Made by a program: the position numbers and the translations under genes | The notes under the pieces: generated by a model | The model's database searches: none | Told to the model about the DNA's origin: nothing | The model's input: only the letters and a program-made list of their open reading frames with translations | In this document: positions 8,803 to 16,385 of the stretch, piece after piece | How positions within the stretch are numbered: the stretch's first letter is position 1 | How the letters are laid out: every line of letters begins with the position of its first letter | NCBI GenBank assembly: GCA_028282595.1 | Contig: JANQHQ010000030.1 | Coordinates: 1 to 64,000, forward strand | Direction: 5' to 3' | DNA: 64,000 nucleotides | DNA from: Chlorobium sp. | GTDB lineage: Bacteria; Bacteroidota; Chlorobiia; Chlorobiales; Chlorobiaceae

Positions 8803-8850
8803 ACAGGGAACTTGCATCCCGACAAGTCGGGATACAGCGGCATTCCCTGT
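8803..8850. repeat. Nested inverted repeat in the lpxB leader
   Basis: The outer arms ACAGGGAA (8803-8810) and TTCCCTGT (8843-8850) are perfectly complementary. Inside them, ATCCCGAC (8816-8823) and GTCGGGAT (8826-8833) form a second perfect stem around AA. The inner stem matches the CCCGAC/GTCGGG modules of the family-1 elements, so this may be a decayed relic of one. Confidence 0.6.
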
Positions 8851-8912
8851 GCCTTGCATCTGTGGCGTGCTCGACAATCGCTCAATTTAGAGAAGATACT
8901 GCTTCCTGCCAG

Positions 8913-10121
8913 ATGTTCAAATCCCCGTCAGGAATGGGCGAGAAGAAACTCTTTGTACTTGCCGGTGAGGCTTCGGGCGACCTTCACGCCTCGGAAGTCG
9001 TCAGGGAACTGCTCGACCGCTGTCCGGGCGTGAAAGTTTTCGGCGCCGGCGGAAAGAAGCTGAAGGAGGCCGGGGCCGAGCTGCTTTACGATGTCGACGA
9101 TATGAGCGTCATGGGATTCGTCGAGGTCGTCGGCCGGGCGCTTTTTCTGCGGAAGGTCCTGAGGGATCTGGAGCGGCTGGTTTCATCGGAACGGCCGGAT
9201 GCCGCCCTCCTGGTCGACTATCCCGGCATGAATCTCGTCATCGCCGGTTTTCTCCGCCGCAAAGGCGTGCCGGTCGTCTACTACATCTCCCCCAAGGTCT
9301 GGGCCTGGAAAGAGGGCCGTGTGCGCAAGATTCGGCAGTTCGTCGACCGTCTGCTGGTCATCTTCGATTTTGAAACCGCTTTTTTCCGGAAACACGGCAT
9401 AGAAGCGCAGTTCGTCGGTAATCCTGTCGTCGAGGAGGTCGAAAAGCTCGACCTTCCTCCGCTCGGGGAGTTTCTGCATCGTTCCGGGATCGAGCCCGGA
9501 AGGAGGATTGTCGGCCTGCTTCCCGGAAGCCGCCGCCAGGAGATCTCGGCTCTCTATCCCGAAATGCTCGGCGCGGCGCGATTGCTCGGCGAAAAATACA
9601 ACCCGGTTTTCCTTCTCGGCCGAGCGGATCATGTCGATCCCGTTCTGTACGAGAGCTGCGGCCGTCGCGAAGGGATCACCCTCGTCGGATGCAGCGCCTA
9701 CGAGGTCATGCGTTACAGCGATCTGGCCCTGGTGACGTCGGGCACGGCGACACTCGAGGCGCTCTGTTTCGGCCTTCCGATGATCGTCGTCTACAGAACG
9801 GGCCGTCTGAACTATGCGCTTGCCCGAAGGATTGTCCGGCTGCGCAACATCTCGCTCGCGAACCTTGTCGCGAAGGGTCTCGACTCGCCCGGGCGGGTGG
9901 TCCCCGAACTCCTGCAGGCTGAGGCCTCCGCCGGCAGAATGTTCGCCGAAGCGTCCCGGCTGCTCGACGAGCCCGGCGCGCTGGACGCTATGAGCCGGGA
10001 ACTCCTCGAAGCCAGGGCGCGACTTTCGGCGCTTTCGCCGTCCGGAGAGGTCGCCTCGGTTCTCGAGGGTTATTTCGCGGACCGAACGCTTCGGGCGGAG
10101 ATGTCAACACAAAGCACCTGA
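8913..10121 (+). CDS. lpxB: Lipid-A-disaccharide synthase
   Basis: 402 residues, GT19 family. It joins UDP-2,3-diacylglucosamine and lipid X into the lipid A disaccharide on the inner face of the cytoplasmic membrane. Diagnostic segments are LFVLAGEASGDLHAS near the N-terminus, DYPGMNLVIAGFLRRKGVPVVYYISPKVWAWKEGR (read as two adjoining motifs), LLPGSRRQEI and VTSGTATLEAL. Two in-frame ATGs (8913 and 8934) both lie just before the conserved part and neither has a clear Shine-Dalgarno; the upstream one is given. The open frame extends further upstream into repeat sequence, which is not coding. Its divergent neighbour is the phosphohexomutase; a small membrane protein follows 4 bases after the stop. 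Confidence 0.95.
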   Translation: MFKSPSGMGEKKLFVLAGEASGDLHASEVVRELLDRCPGVKVFGAGGKKLKEAGAELLYDVDDMSVMGFVEVVGRALFLRKVLRDLERLVSSERPDAALLVDYPGMNLVIAGFLRRKGVPVVYYISPKVWAWKEGRVRKIRQFVDRLLVIFDFETAFFRKHGIEAQFVGNPVVEEVEKLDLPPLGEFLHRSGIEPGRRIVGLLPGSRRQEISALYPEMLGAARLLGEKYNPVFLLGRADHVDPVLYESCGRREGITLVGCSAYEVMRYSDLALVTSGTATLEALCFGLPMIVVYRTGRLNYALARRIVRLRNISLANLVAKGLDSPGRVVPELLQAEASAGRMFAEASRLLDEPGALDAMSRELLEARARLSALSPSGEVASVLEGYFADRTLRAEMSTQST

Positions 10122-10125
10122 CAGC

Positions 10126-10413
10126 ATGGAACAGTTTACAGCCGTTCTTCTCGAAAACCCCCTCTATCTGGCCGTAGCGGTCATCGTGTCGATAGCCGTG
10201 CTGCTTCTTTTCCTGAGAAAGATCCTCAGAGTGGCCGTCGTTCTGGCCGCGGTGGTCGTCCTGTACGTCGCCTACCTGCACTGGTCCGGAGAGGATATCC
10301 CCGATGTCCTGCAGCGAATGGAAGAGACCGCCGGCGAATACCTGCAGAAAGGCGCCGAATTCCTGAGAGAATTCGGAGGGGGCGATGATTCAGACGAAAC
10401 AAGGGCTATTTAA
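10126..10413 (+). CDS. Small two-helix membrane protein, unknown
   Basis: 95 residues. Two hydrophobic segments (LYLAVAVIVSIAVLLLFL and LRVAVVLAAVVVLYVAYLHW, about residues 14-55) are joined by a short basic loop, followed by an amphipathic acidic tail (VLQRMEETAGEYLQKGAEFL). It starts 4 bases after lpxB ends, so it is probably translated from the same mRNA. I recognise no family. After it, composition changes sharply to a T-rich stretch leading to modA. Confidence 0.6.
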   Translation: MEQFTAVLLENPLYLAVAVIVSIAVLLLFLRKILRVAVVLAAVVVLYVAYLHWSGEDIPDVLQRMEETAGEYLQKGAEFLREFGGGDDSDETRAI

Positions 10414-10484
10414 TTCCTTCTTTGCCTTAATTATTAAGTTTATTTCTTTGTTTTTTATTATTATTTTATGTTTTGTTTGTTTTT

Positions 10485-10508
10485 CGTTATGTTGTTGGGT
10501 ATATAGCG
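10485..10508. promoter_or_regulatory. ModE-like molybdate operator
   Basis: An imperfect palindrome with half-sites CGTTATGTT (10485-10493) and CGCTATATA (reverse complement of 10500-10508), separated by six bases. Its layout and most positions match the E. coli modA operator as I recall it (CGTTATATT ... TACATAACG). It lies immediately upstream of the molybdate-binding protein gene, where ModE-Mo acts as a repressor. No modE gene is in this window. Confidence 0.6.
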
Positions 10509-10528
10509 TTATGCGGAAACATGTGTGT

Positions 10529-11338
10529 ATGAGGCCCGGTCGAAAGATCCTCTTCGTTCTCGTAGCGGCGCTGCCGCTCCTCCTGGCTGCGGCCTGTACG
10601 GGCGGGAAATCCGGGATGCCTGCGGATGAAAGGATTCTGCATATCGCGGCCGCCGCGAATCTGGGCTACGTCATGCCGAAACTGATCGACGGTTTCCGGG
10701 AGGAGCGGAAGGAGTTCGCGAAGACGGATATACGGGTGACGAAGGCGTCGAGCGGCAGCCTCACGGCGCAGATAAGAAACGGCGCTCCCTACGGCCTGTT
10801 TCTTTCGGCCGACAGCCGTTATCCGGAGGCGCTCTGTGCCGACGGTCTCGCTCTCGGAAAGCCGGTCGTCTATGCCCGGGGAGTTCCCGTCATGGTCTAT
10901 CGCGAGGGGACGGGCTGCAAGAAGGGCGTCGTGTGTCTCGCGGGGAAGCGGGTCGGGAAAGTCGCCGTGCCCAGGCCGGAGCTGGCTCCCTACGGTGAAG
11001 CCGCGCTGGATATTCTCGGAAGGGCGGGAATCCTTGAGGCCGTGGAAGGCAAGTTCGTTTACGGTGCTTCCGTAACCCAGACCTTCCAGCATGCGATAAC
11101 GGCCGCGGACGCCGGATTCGTCGCGAAGTCCCTTCTTTTCGGAGAGGGGAGGGGGGCGCTCGAAAAGGCCGGCCGACAGTGGTCGACGTTTCCTTCCGAC
11201 GCCTACGACGCCCGCAAACTTCGTCAGGCGATGGTGCTGCTCGAAGGGTCCGGAGAGGTGGCCGGGGCTTTTTTTGCCTATATGCAGGGGCGAAAAGCGC
11301 GCGATATTCTCGAAAACAACGGTTACAGGGTCGAATGA
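10529..11338 (+). CDS. modA: Molybdate ABC transporter substrate-binding lipoprotein
   Basis: 269 residues. It captures molybdate (or tungstate) in the periplasm for ModBC. The N-terminus is a lipoprotein signal with lipobox LAAAC, lipidated at C23. Family segments follow: HIAAAANLGYVMPKLIDGF, VTKASSGSLTAQIRNGAPYGLFLSAD, GKVAVPRPELAPYGEAA and GFVAKSLL. ATG 10511 is also in frame, but ATG 10529 gives a standard signal peptide and has GGAAA 9 bases upstream; the open frame before 10511 is T-rich sequence containing the operator. It overlaps mop by 4 bases (ATGA). With mop, modB and modC it forms the molybdate uptake locus. Confidence 0.88.
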   Translation: MRPGRKILFVLVAALPLLLAAACTGGKSGMPADERILHIAAAANLGYVMPKLIDGFREERKEFAKTDIRVTKASSGSLTAQIRNGAPYGLFLSADSRYPEALCADGLALGKPVVYARGVPVMVYREGTGCKKGVVCLAGKRVGKVAVPRPELAPYGEAALDILGRAGILEAVEGKFVYGASVTQTFQHAITAADAGFVAKSLLFGEGRGALEKAGRQWSTFPSDAYDARKLRQAMVLLEGSGEVAGAFFAYMQGRKARDILENNGYRVE

Positions 11339-11733
11339 ACAGAATACGGGCCACCGTGTGCGCGATAGAGCGGCACGAAACGCTGCACAGGGTGAAGCTG
11401 GAAGCCGAGGGCGAAGAGTTCTACGTGATAACCCTCGAACTTGCGGAGGACTATGCCGTGGGGGCGGAGGTGGACATCTCGTTCAAATCCACCCACGTGG
11501 CACTTGCAAAACAGCTCCGGGGCGAGGTCAGCATTTCCAACAGGGTGGCGGCGAGGGTCGTTGAACTGAAGAGGGGCGAACTGCTGACGGACGTTCTGCT
11601 CGAGAGCGGAGCGGGAAAATTTTACGCGCTCACCACGACGGACGCCGCCGTGCGGATGGGCATAGCTCCGGGGGACAGCGTTACGGCCCTCATGAAAGCC
11701 AGCGATCTTTACCTTTCGAAAGGGCACCTCTAA
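11335..11733 (+). CDS. mop: Di-Mop (two TOBE domains) molybdate-binding protein
   Basis: 132 residues made of two Mop/TOBE domains, about residues 1-64 and 66-132. The second (SISNRVAARVVELKRGELLTDVLL, then FYALTTTDAAVRMGIAPGDSVTALMKASDLYL) is the classic molbindin pattern. Such proteins bind molybdate oxyanion in the cytoplasm for storage or sensing. The ATG overlaps the modA stop (ATGA), showing translational coupling. The last three residues (GHL) and the stop codon are encoded by the left terminus of a mobile repeat starting at 11722, so the original C-terminus was probably replaced or trimmed; the second domain still looks complete. Confidence 0.85.
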   Translation: MNRIRATVCAIERHETLHRVKLEAEGEEFYVITLELAEDYAVGAEVDISFKSTHVALAKQLRGEVSISNRVAARVVELKRGELLTDVLLESGAGKFYALTTTDAAVRMGIAPGDSVTALMKASDLYLSKGHL

Positions 11734-11863
11734 AAAGTGTCATGAGCGAGCAAAGTGTAAGGCGGACGGAGCGGAGAAACCGGAATGTACACGGAGTACA
11801 TGAGGATTTCGAGCACCGACCAACGCAGCAATTTGGGCGCGCAATAAGTTTTTAGAGGTGCCC
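11722..11863 (+). repeat. Family-1 MITE-like element, copy B
   Basis: The terminal inverted repeats are perfect over 15 bp: GGGCACCTCTAAAAA (11722-11736) and TTTTTAGAGGTGCCC (11849-11863). The flanks carry a 4-bp direct repeat GAAA on both sides (11718-11721 and 11864-11867), as expected from a target-site duplication. The interior differs from the other copies beyond the first bases. No ORF. The left end contributes the mop stop codon. Confidence 0.85.
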
Positions 11864-11891
11864 GAAAGTGTGACCGGCGGAAAGCCATTGA

Positions 11892-12071
11892 GGGCACCTC
11901 TATTACTTGTCATGAGTCCCGATGCAATCGGGATGCAAGGCGAACGGAGTCCCGATAGTATCGGGATAAACTTCGAAACCGGAGTCCCGACCTGTCGGGA
12001 TGAGGATTTTGATCCCGACCTGTCGGGACAACGAAGCAATTGAAACGCGGAATAAATACATAGAGGTGCCC
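11892..12071 (+). repeat. Family-1 MITE-like element, copy C
   Basis: The termini GGGCACCTCTAT (11892-11903) and ATAGAGGTGCCC (12060-12071) are a perfect 12-bp inverted repeat. Inside are four short hairpins with alternating CCCGAT/ATCGGG and CCCGAC/GTCGGG arms. The flanks are TTGA and ATGA, a 3-of-4 match for a 4-bp duplication. The right end abuts the modB ATG and provides GAGGTG as its ribosome-binding site. With copy B it fills the 338-base mop-modB gap. Confidence 0.88.
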
Positions 12072-12755
12072 ATGAATCAGCACTTCGACACCGAACCGTT
12101 CCTGCTGTCCTTCAGGCTCGCAGGGATGACCACGGCGATCCTGTTTCTTCTGTGCGTGCCGCTCGCCTGGAAACTGGCGGGCGCCCGTTCGAGGGTCAAG
12201 CCTTTCGTCGAGGCATTTGTGAGCATGCCGATCGTGCTGCCTCCCACCGTTCTGGGATTTTATCTTCTGGTGATTCTCTCCGACCGCTCGCCGCTGGGGG
12301 CCTGGCTCGGCGACACGCTGGATGCCGGTCTCGTCTTCAGTTTCGAAGGGATTCTCATCGCGTCGTGCGTCTACTCGCTGCCGTTCATGCTTCAGCCGCT
12401 CCAGTCCGGCATGGAGCAGGTTCCGGCAAGGCTGCTCGAAGCCTCCTACGCCCTGGGGAAATCGAAGCTGCAGACTCTCCTGCGGGTCATTCTTCCGAAC
12501 ATCAAGCCGTCGCTCTTGACCGGCGTGGTCATCACCTTCGCCCATACGGTCGGAGAGTTCGGCGTCGTGCTGATGGTCGGAGGCAGCATCCAGGGTGAAA
12601 CGAGGGTCGCCTCGATAGCGATCTACGAACTGGTCGAGACGCTCGACTACACTACGGCCCATCTCTATTCGATGATTCTGATCGTCTTCAGCTTTGCCGT
12701 TCTCCTGCTCGTCTACACCTTCAACCGCCGCAAGGGCGAATCGGAGGGACGGTAA
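12072..12755 (+). CDS. modB: Molybdate ABC transporter permease
   Basis: 227 residues with about five membrane helices; it forms the molybdate channel with ModA and ModC. The EAA loop that docks on ModC is ARLLEASYALGKSKLQTLLR, then VILPNIKPSLLTG (about residues 124-156). VSMPIVLPPTVLGFYLL is a typical ModB/CysW segment. The start is the ATG directly after the right end of repeat copy C, whose GAGGTG serves as Shine-Dalgarno with 4 intervening bases; upstream in-frame sequence is all repeat. It overlaps modC by one base (TAATG). The two inserted elements separate it from modA-mop, so it may need its own promoter or read-through. Confidence 0.92.
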   Translation: MNQHFDTEPFLLSFRLAGMTTAILFLLCVPLAWKLAGARSRVKPFVEAFVSMPIVLPPTVLGFYLLVILSDRSPLGAWLGDTLDAGLVFSFEGILIASCVYSLPFMLQPLQSGMEQVPARLLEASYALGKSKLQTLLRVILPNIKPSLLTGVVITFAHTVGEFGVVLMVGGSIQGETRVASIAIYELVETLDYTTAHLYSMILIVFSFAVLLLVYTFNRRKGESEGR

Positions 12756-13660
12756 TGATCGCTGTATCGGCGAGAAAGAGGCTCTTCGGGGCGGGAGGGG
12801 ATTTCCTGATGGAGATCGACGTGCGGATCGGACGGGGTGGGATTACCGCGATTGCCGGTCCTTCCGGCAGCGGCAAGACAACCTTTCTGCGGATGCTCGC
12901 GGGCCTGACCGCTCCCGACGACGGTCTGCTCGAAGTCGACGGCCGGATCTGGTTCAGGGGTAAAGGGGGGCGGAAGCCCAGGGTCAATCTGAGTCCCCAG
13001 GAACGGGGCGTCGGGATCGTTTTTCAGGGGTATGCACTTTTTCCGCACATGACCGTTCTCGGAAACCTGCTCTACGCTTCGCCGGACAGGGCAATGGCCG
13101 AGAAGTTGCTTGCCATGACCGGGCTCCGGCAGCTTCGGGACGTCAGGCCCGGCAATCTCTCGGGAGGGCAGAAGCAGCGCGTAGCCCTCGCCCGCGCACT
13201 GATGCAGAAGCCCCGCCTCCTGCTGCTCGACGAGCCGCTTTCCGCCCTCGACGAACGGATGAAGTCGCTGCTGCAGGACGAACTTCTCAAAGTTCATCGG
13301 GAACTCGGCGTGACCATGCTGATCGTGACCCACGATTCGAGTGAGATCTACAAGCTGTGTGACCGCGTGCTGGTTTTCGAGAAAGGCGGGATCGCGGCCG
13401 ACACGTCGCCGCACGAACTGTTCGTCAAGGGAGCGACGACCCAGAAGTTCGCTTTCAAGGGGGAAATTCTCGAAATCAGGGCCGTCGACGCCATTCACGT
13501 GGCGGTGGTCGCCATCGGCAACAACCTGGTCGAGGTGGTGATCGACGCGCAGGAAAAGGAGAGTCTTGCGCCGGGGGACAGCGTCGTCATAGGGACCAAG
13601 GCGTTCAATCCGACCGTGAGAGCGTTCGAAAAGGGAGAGTTCGACTTTTCGAAGCTGTAA
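12755..13660 (+). CDS. modC: Molybdate ABC transporter ATP-binding protein
   Basis: 301 residues. An ATPase domain with Walker A GPSGSGKTT (35-43), Q-loop VFQGYALFPHM (89-99), signature LSGGQ (135-139), Walker B LLLLDEP (155-161) and switch histidine in VTHDSSE. The C-terminus from about residue 236 (FKGEILEIRAVDAIHVAVVAIGNNLVE) is one TOBE domain, which in ModC proteins binds molybdate and feeds back on transport. The start overlaps the modB stop by one base. The gene ends just before a family-2 repeat. Confidence 0.95.
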   Translation: MIAVSARKRLFGAGGDFLMEIDVRIGRGGITAIAGPSGSGKTTFLRMLAGLTAPDDGLLEVDGRIWFRGKGGRKPRVNLSPQERGVGIVFQGYALFPHMTVLGNLLYASPDRAMAEKLLAMTGLRQLRDVRPGNLSGGQKQRVALARALMQKPRLLLLDEPLSALDERMKSLLQDELLKVHRELGVTMLIVTHDSSEIYKLCDRVLVFEKGGIAADTSPHELFVKGATTQKFAFKGEILEIRAVDAIHVAVVAIGNNLVEVVIDAQEKESLAPGDSVVIGTKAFNPTVRAFEKGEFDFSKL

Positions 13661-13661
13661 G

Positions 13662-13939
13662 CCTGAATAATTCATGAGAATTCGAACATCCGGACTGTAG
13701 CTTTCACAGGATATCCAGCATCCATGCCTTCGCGTGTCCCACTCGTCGCTACGTTTCCGACCCTGAAACCCAATCCCTGATTTCCGTTTGTTTCTTTCTT
13801 TCGGGGTTCGCCGTCGGAATCGGTATCGAAACCACAGCAATCCATTTCGACCCCGAAACCCGATTACGTTTCTCCCGCCTGACACTGAGCACATAGCACC
13901 GTCCTCCCCCGTTTTTCATCCTTTGGTGAATTATTCAGG
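13662..13939. repeat. Family-2 intergenic element with 13-bp terminal inverted repeats
   Basis: The ends CCTGAATAATTCA (13662-13674) and TGAATTATTCAGG (13927-13939) are perfectly complementary. The 278-base interior has no convincing ORF and shares long blocks with 27375-27570, for example TTTCTTTCGGGGTTC followed by CGTCGGAATCGGTATCGAAACC and TTCGACCCCGA. It begins 1 base after the modC stop and is followed directly by a family-1 element, so together they fill the 387 bases between modC and ispH. Confidence 0.75.
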
Positions 13940-13941
13940 TA

Positions 13942-14026
13942 AGGTGCCTCTCTGTATGTATTCCGCGTTTCAATCGCTTCGTTGTCCCGATTCGATCGGG
14001 ACTCATGACAAGTAATAGAGGTGCCC
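13942..14026 (-). repeat. Family-1 MITE-like element, copy D (degenerate end)
   Basis: The left terminus is diverged (AGGTGCCTCTCTGTATGTATTCCGCG against GGGCACCTCTATGTATTTATTCCGCG elsewhere, quoted in reverse orientation and in parts). The right terminus AATAGAGGTGCCC is intact (14014-14026). It keeps a single CCCGAT/ATCGGG hairpin. Flanks GGTA and TGTA match at 3 of 4 positions. Confidence 0.7.
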
Positions 14027-14047
14027 TGTAGAGAACCGGGGCGCGTT

Positions 14048-15016
14048 TCAGGAGCCGTAGGTTGTTTCGATATGCTTCGCGACTTTTTCAAGAAGCCACA
14101 TCGGTGTCGATGTTGCGCCGCAGACACCGACGCTTTCGACCGGACTTTCGCTGAACCACTCGCCCTGTATCTCCGATTCGTCCTCCACGAAATAGCTGCG
14201 GGGATTGGATTGCCTGCAGATGTTGAAGAGCACCTGGCCGTTCGAGCTCTTTCTGCCCGCTACGAAGACGATCACATCGTTTTCGGCTGCGAAATCGTGC
14301 AGTTTCCGGTTTCTGTTCGATACCTGGCGGCAGATGGTGTCCTTGTAGACGAATGCCGGAAGGGCGCCGGTCGTGTCGGCGGTCGTCAGGTCTGTGTCCC
14401 GAATGTCTTTCCATGAGGAGGCGTCGCCGCGGTTTCTTTCGGGAGCTTTTGAATGGAAGAGCTTTTCGAGGTTTTCCTTGAGCAGATAAAACCCCGGAAC
14501 GTCCATGGTCGTCTGCGAAATGAGCGCGGTGCGGCGGGTGAAATCGATACCGGCCAGCTCTCCGGGCTCCGAAAGATCGGCGTGCCTGACGATGATGGCG
14601 CTCCGGTCGCAGTGGCCGTTGATGCCTATGACCTCGGGATGAGCCTTTTTGCCGTAGATGATGATCTGAAAGCCCAGTTCGTGCAGCAGTTGCACCGTCC
14701 GTTGCAGCTTCGCAACGACGGGGCAGGTCGAATCGGTGACCGAGAGGCGGTTTTCCTCCGCGGTTCCGTAGGTCGAGGGCGGTTCGCCGTGCGCGCGGAT
14801 AAGCACCGGGGAGTCCTTCAGCGCGTGGTACTCATCCATGCCGATGGTGATCAGTCCGAGGGATTCGAGGCGCTTCACCTCGACTTCGTTATGCACGATG
14901 TCTCCCAGACAGTAAAGTGTCCCGCCGAGTTCCCTGAGTTTTTCCTCGGCGAGGTGGATCGTGCTCTGCACTCCGATGCAGAAGCCGGAGGAGGTTCTGT
15001 CAAGATTAACTTTCAC
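14048..15016 (-). CDS. ispH: 4-hydroxy-3-methylbut-2-enyl diphosphate reductase
   Basis: 322 residues; the last enzyme of the MEP pathway, making IPP and DMAPP with a [4Fe-4S] cluster. The three cluster cysteines are C13 (SGFCIGVQ), C98 (TDSTCPVVAK) and C299 (VGVCGATSTP). The substrate-binding histidines are in DIVHNEVEV (H42) and RAHGEPP (H76). In a phototroph this feeds the phytyl/farnesyl tails of chlorophylls, quinones and the carotenoids made via crtC here. It is on the minus strand with repeat copy E between it and ychF upstream. Confidence 0.96.
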   Translation of the reverse strand: MKVNLDRTSSGFCIGVQSTIHLAEEKLRELGGTLYCLGDIVHNEVEVKRLESLGLITIGMDEYHALKDSPVLIRAHGEPPSTYGTAEENRLSVTDSTCPVVAKLQRTVQLLHELGFQIIIYGKKAHPEVIGINGHCDRSAIIVRHADLSEPGELAGIDFTRRTALISQTTMDVPGFYLLKENLEKLFHSKAPERNRGDASSWKDIRDTDLTTADTTGALPAFVYKDTICRQVSNRNRKLHDFAAENDVIVFVAGRKSSNGQVLFNICRQSNPRSYFVEDESEIQGEWFSESPVESVGVCGATSTPMWLLEKVAKHIETTYGS

Positions 15017-15041
15017 GGCGACTATGAATGATACTTCGGGC

Positions 15042-15096
15042 CGTTGCTTCGTTGTCCCGACGAGTCGGGACTCATGACAATAAAACAGAGGTGCCC
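15042..15096 (-). repeat. Family-1 MITE-like element, copy E (truncated)
   Basis: Only one half remains: a CGTTGCTTCGTTGT segment, one CCCGAC/GTCGGG hairpin, TCATGACAAT and the terminus CAGAGGTGCCC (15086-15096). The outer part of the other end is missing. It lies in the ispH upstream region, 26 bases before the ispH start codon. Confidence 0.65.
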
Positions 15097-15151
15097 TTAT
15101 GTCCGCCCGGTGAAACGAATATAGCTAAAAATGCCGGAACGAGCGGTCCGC

Positions 15152-16243
15152 TCAGACATTGAAGCGGAAGACGATGACATCGCCGTCGCTGACGATGTAC
15201 TCCTTGCCCTCGGAGCGCATTCTGCCTGCCTCCCTGGCCTTCTGTTCGGAGCCGTGGGTGATCATGTCGTCGTAGGAGATCACCTCCGCCCGGATGAAAC
15301 CCTTTTCGAAGTCGGTATGTATCGCTCCCGCAGCTTCCGGCGCCGCCGCTCCCTTGCGGATGGTCCAGGCATGGACCTCCTTTTCGCCCGCAGTGAAGTA
15401 GGTCTGGAGTCCGAGCAGGTCGTAGGCGGTGCGGATGAGGCGGTCGAGGCCGGACATGTCGAGCCCCAGGCTCGAGAGGAATTCGGGCCTCTCTTCCTCC
15501 GGGAGCTCGGCGATGTCGGCTTCGGCCCTGGCGCTGATGATCAGCATTTTCGCTCCCTCGCTTTCCGCGATGTCGGCGACTCCGGCCGTGAAGGCGTTGC
15601 CGTCGGGAAGATCGCTTTCCGCAACGTTTGCCGCGTAGAGCACCGGTTTGGCCGACAGCAGGAAAAACTGCGCACCCAGCTCCTTCTCCTTTTCGGATGC
15701 GAGCAGCTTCCGGGCCGGGATCCCTTCGCCGAGTCCGGCGATGATTTTCTCGGCAAGTTCCACGGCGGGCTGCAGTTCCTTCTCCTTGCGGGCGTTTTTC
15801 CTCAGTTTGTCGATCCGTTTTTCCATGCTTTCCAGGTCGGCCAGCATCAGCTCGGTTTCGATCGTGGTGATGTCGCCCGCCGGGTCGACCCGGCCTTCGA
15901 CATGAATGACGTTCGTGTCCTCGAAACAGCGGACCACGTGAACGATGGCGTCGACCTCCCGGATGTGGGAAAGAAACTGGTTTCCGAGGCCTTCGCCTTT
16001 GCTCGCCCCCCTGACGAGGCCGGCGATATCGACGATTTCGAGCGTAGCGGGAACGATCGTCGACGTATTGACCAGAGCCGCGAGCCTGGCGAGGCGCCCG
16101 TCGGGAACGGGCACGATGCCGGCGTTGGGCTCGATGGTACAGAACGGGTAGTTTTCAGCCTCCGCCTGTTTCGCCGTAATGGCATTGAACAGGGTGGATT
16201 TCCCGACATTGGGGAGTCCGACGATGCCGCAGCGTAAAGACAT
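15152..16243 (-). CDS. ychF: Redox-regulated ATPase YchF (Obg family)
   Basis: 363 residues. The G domain opens MSLRCGIVGLPNVGKSTLFNAIT (P-loop GLPNVGKS) and continues with YPFCTIEPNAGIV (switch I) and DIAGLVRGASKGEGLGNQFLSHIRE (read in two parts). The C-terminal TGS domain contains TAGEKEVHAWTIRKG and ends EYIVSDGDVIVFRFNV. YchF binds ribosomes and hydrolyses ATP rather than GTP. The start at 16243 follows family alignment; the frame extends 42 codons upstream without conservation. Confidence 0.96.
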   Translation of the reverse strand: MSLRCGIVGLPNVGKSTLFNAITAKQAEAENYPFCTIEPNAGIVPVPDGRLARLAALVNTSTIVPATLEIVDIAGLVRGASKGEGLGNQFLSHIREVDAIVHVVRCFEDTNVIHVEGRVDPAGDITTIETELMLADLESMEKRIDKLRKNARKEKELQPAVELAEKIIAGLGEGIPARKLLASEKEKELGAQFFLLSAKPVLYAANVAESDLPDGNAFTAGVADIAESEGAKMLIISARAEADIAELPEEERPEFLSSLGLDMSGLDRLIRTAYDLLGLQTYFTAGEKEVHAWTIRKGAAAPEAAGAIHTDFEKGFIRAEVISYDDMITHGSEQKAREAGRMRSEGKEYIVSDGDVIVFRFNV

Positions 16244-16385
16244 GTGCTCTTGCGGGTTTGGTGACACTCGGCACGCCCCGTGGAGGGGCGTTTCATTCCG
16301 TTCCGGCTTGCGCGGGCAGCACCCTTCCGGAACGGCTCTTGAAGTAATCAATATATTTGCAAAAAGCAAAATTATTTTATAAAAT

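Noticed and set aside
10385..10528. Longer modA start giving 48 more N-terminal residues
   Set aside because: The region is T-rich non-coding sequence containing the ModE-like operator, and the shorter form has a standard lipoprotein signal peptide.
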